The notes below the pieces were generated by a model. That model was not told where the DNA came from and did not search any database. It worked only from the letters and a program-made list of their open reading frames with translations. Below, in pieces: positions 61,517 to 64,000 of a stretch of 64,000 nucleotides of DNA. Numbering within the stretch: the stretch's first letter is position 1; each line of letters opens with the position of its first letter. The stretch comes from Leucobacter musarum subsp. musarum. Lineage in GTDB: Bacteria > Actinomycetota > Actinomycetes > Actinomycetales > Microbacteriaceae. Both the position numbers and the translations under genes were made by a program. The stretch covers positions 99,739 through 163,738 of the forward strand of contig NZ_JHBW01000068.1 in assembly GCF_001273845.1 (NCBI RefSeq), read 5' to 3'.

Positions 61517-62503
61517 ATGACGACGGCTGAAGCACCGATCGGTGTCGCAATCATCGGGGGAGGCCCGGCTGGGCTGTCCGCCGGGCTGCAACTCGTGCGT
61601 GCGAATCGACGCATCGCAATCATCGATAGCAATCGCCCGCGTCATTCGGCGACGCTGCGATCGCACGGTTTTTTGACACGCGATGGTGCTTCACCGCTCG
61701 AACTCCGTCGGCTTGGCCGGGAAGAATTCACGGCGTACCCGACCGCGCTGTATGCGCAGGCAATCGTACGAGAGGTGGTTCCGCTCGACGAGGCCGAGGC
61801 GCGTGCAGCAGGGTTCCCCGACGGAATCGGGTTCACGGTGCGCGCTGCGGGCATTCGCGGCGCTGCCGACGTCGAGTACACGGCGCGTCGAGTACTCATC
61901 GCCGCCGGGCTTACGGAAGAGCTGCCAGCGCTCCCCATGATTCGTGCCTACTACGGAACGGCGCTACATAGCTGCGTGGAATGCGATGGGTTCGAGAAGA
62001 CCGATAAGCCATTGGCACTCATTGGAGAGACGACCGACGTCTTCGCGCGAGCGTTGCTGATTAGTCGCTTCAGCTCTGACCTCATCGTGTTCACCAACGG
62101 TGCCGACACTGTGCGTGCTGAGCAAGAAGCACAGCTCGGTCGCATCGGTATCCGTGTCGAGCGACGTCCGATCGACGATATCGTCGGCGAACGCGCGGAG
62201 ATGACCGGAGTGCGACTGGCCGACGGCACCGTGATTCCGCGCGTCGGCGGGTTCGTGCGGCCGCGGTGGCATGCCCCGGTGGAATTCCTCGGCGATCTCG
62301 ATATTGCTCGAGACGGCTGGGGGCTTCTGGAGGTCGACGATCGCGGTGAATCGTCGATCCGAGGAATTTATGGCGTCGGCGATATCGTGCCGCCCGGTCC
62401 GCAGCAGTTGATCATCGCTGCGGGCGGCGGCGCCCGAGTCGCGGCCAAGCTGAACCTCGACATGATTCGCGGGGCACTCGGCGTCGGTCGCGTCGACGAA
62501 TAG
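61517..62503 (+). CDS. Thioredoxin-reductase-like FAD/NAD(P) oxidoreductase
   Basis: A 328-residue flavoprotein. FAD motif IIGGGPAGLSAG is near residue 13. A CxxC in the thioredoxin-reductase position reads HSCVECDGFE (~153-162), and the late FAD motif is IYGVGDIVPPGPQQLIIAAG. The NADPH half (about 165-240) lacks the usual GGGxxA loop and instead reads ALIGETTDVFARALLIS, so it may use another partner. It belongs to the TrxR-like group often annotated as NAD(P)/FAD oxidoreductase rather than TrxB proper. It follows gltX by 23 bp with AGGAG upstream of ATG 61517. Confidence 0.82.
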   Translation: MTTAEAPIGVAIIGGGPAGLSAGLQLVRANRRIAIIDSNRPRHSATLRSHGFLTRDGASPLELRRLGREEFTAYPTALYAQAIVREVVPLDEAEARAAGFPDGIGFTVRAAGIRGAADVEYTARRVLIAAGLTEELPALPMIRAYYGTALHSCVECDGFEKTDKPLALIGETTDVFARALLISRFSSDLIVFTNGADTVRAEQEAQLGRIGIRVERRPIDDIVGERAEMTGVRLADGTVIPRVGGFVRPRWHAPVEFLGDLDIARDGWGLLEVDDRGESSIRGIYGVGDIVPPGPQQLIIAAGGGARVAAKLNLDMIRGALGVGRVDE

Positions 62504-62521
62504 CGAACTTCACTCGCTGAT

Positions 62522-62562
62522 GTTCGCCCGACAGCTGCCGCACACGGCAGTGTCGGGCGAAC
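62522..62562. terminator. Bidirectional terminator between the flavoprotein gene and tgt
   Basis: GTTCGCCCGACA and TGTCGGGCGAAC pair over 12 bp, continued by CTGCCG / CGGCAG after a single unpaired G, with a CACA loop: 18 pairs in all. It fills most of the gap between convergent genes. Confidence 0.85.
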
Positions 62563-62574
62563 TCTCCGCATCAC

Positions 62575-63999
<1,425 letters not shown>

Positions 64000-64000
64000 C

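Overview
The window is about 69-70% GC with strong G/C bias at third codon positions. It has many GTG starts, ATGA/GTGA stop-start overlaps and TANNNT-type -10 elements placed 6-7 bases before start codons. Together with the gene families present (GuaB1-type protein, sortase-like LxxTG surface proteins, actinobacterial leuA with a leucine leader peptide, DUF4383, DUF779 beside an aldehyde dehydrogenase) this points to an actinobacterium, most likely Microbacteriaceae (Leucobacter-like). That assignment is inference from gene style, not a database match. The DNA looks chromosomal: I see no transposase, integrase, phage gene, CRISPR array or replication origin.

1-9.6 kb: the end of a wall-anchored protein; a four-gene iron-siderophore type ABC importer with a divergent AraC regulator; a glycerophosphodiester phosphodiesterase; an HPP membrane protein; two unrecognised proteins. 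8.8-14.1 kb: an operon-like run of HAD phosphatase, PhnD, PhnC, two PhnE permeases and an RpiR/SIS regulator, preceded by a perfect short palindrome. 14.1-19.0 kb: a thiamine-precursor locus. A TPP riboswitch precedes a ThiYXZ-like importer, and a YkoF-like pyrimidine-binding protein with an NtaA/DszA-type flavin monooxygenase is transcribed divergently. 19.0-22.2 kb: a three-gene type III polyketide synthase / methyltransferase / FAD hydroxylase operon resembling the phenolic-lipid srsABC arrangement.

22.4-28.4 kb: small membrane proteins; a TetR regulator divergent from a saccharopine-dehydrogenase-like oxidoreductase with a striking shared operator; a tiny protein carrying an LAQTG sorting-type signal; an M1 metallopeptidase ending in LSVTG. 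28.4-35.7 kb: leuA with a leucine-rich leader peptide, a GntR regulator with an ABC ATPase, an AlkC-like repair protein with a GyrI-like partner, a YihY membrane protein and a DUF1905 protein. 35.8-43.5 kb: M20 dipeptidase, MscL, a DUF4190-like protein, GuaB1, threonine synthase and an AI-2E family permease.

43.6-64 kb: tRNA-Glu(CTC), then leuB-ilvE-FAH hydrolase. A run of accessory genes follows: Tat phosphoesterase, YbdK-type ligase, a GAF-regulated aldehyde/alcohol dehydrogenase set with DUF779, rlmN, and an aminotransferase/LysR/MFS group. The window closes with gltX, a thioredoxin-reductase-like flavoprotein and tgt. Branched-chain amino acid synthesis is represented twice (leuA at 28-30 kb; leuB and ilvE at 44-46 kb). 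Many convergent gene pairs are separated by strong hairpins or share the bases of their stop codons.
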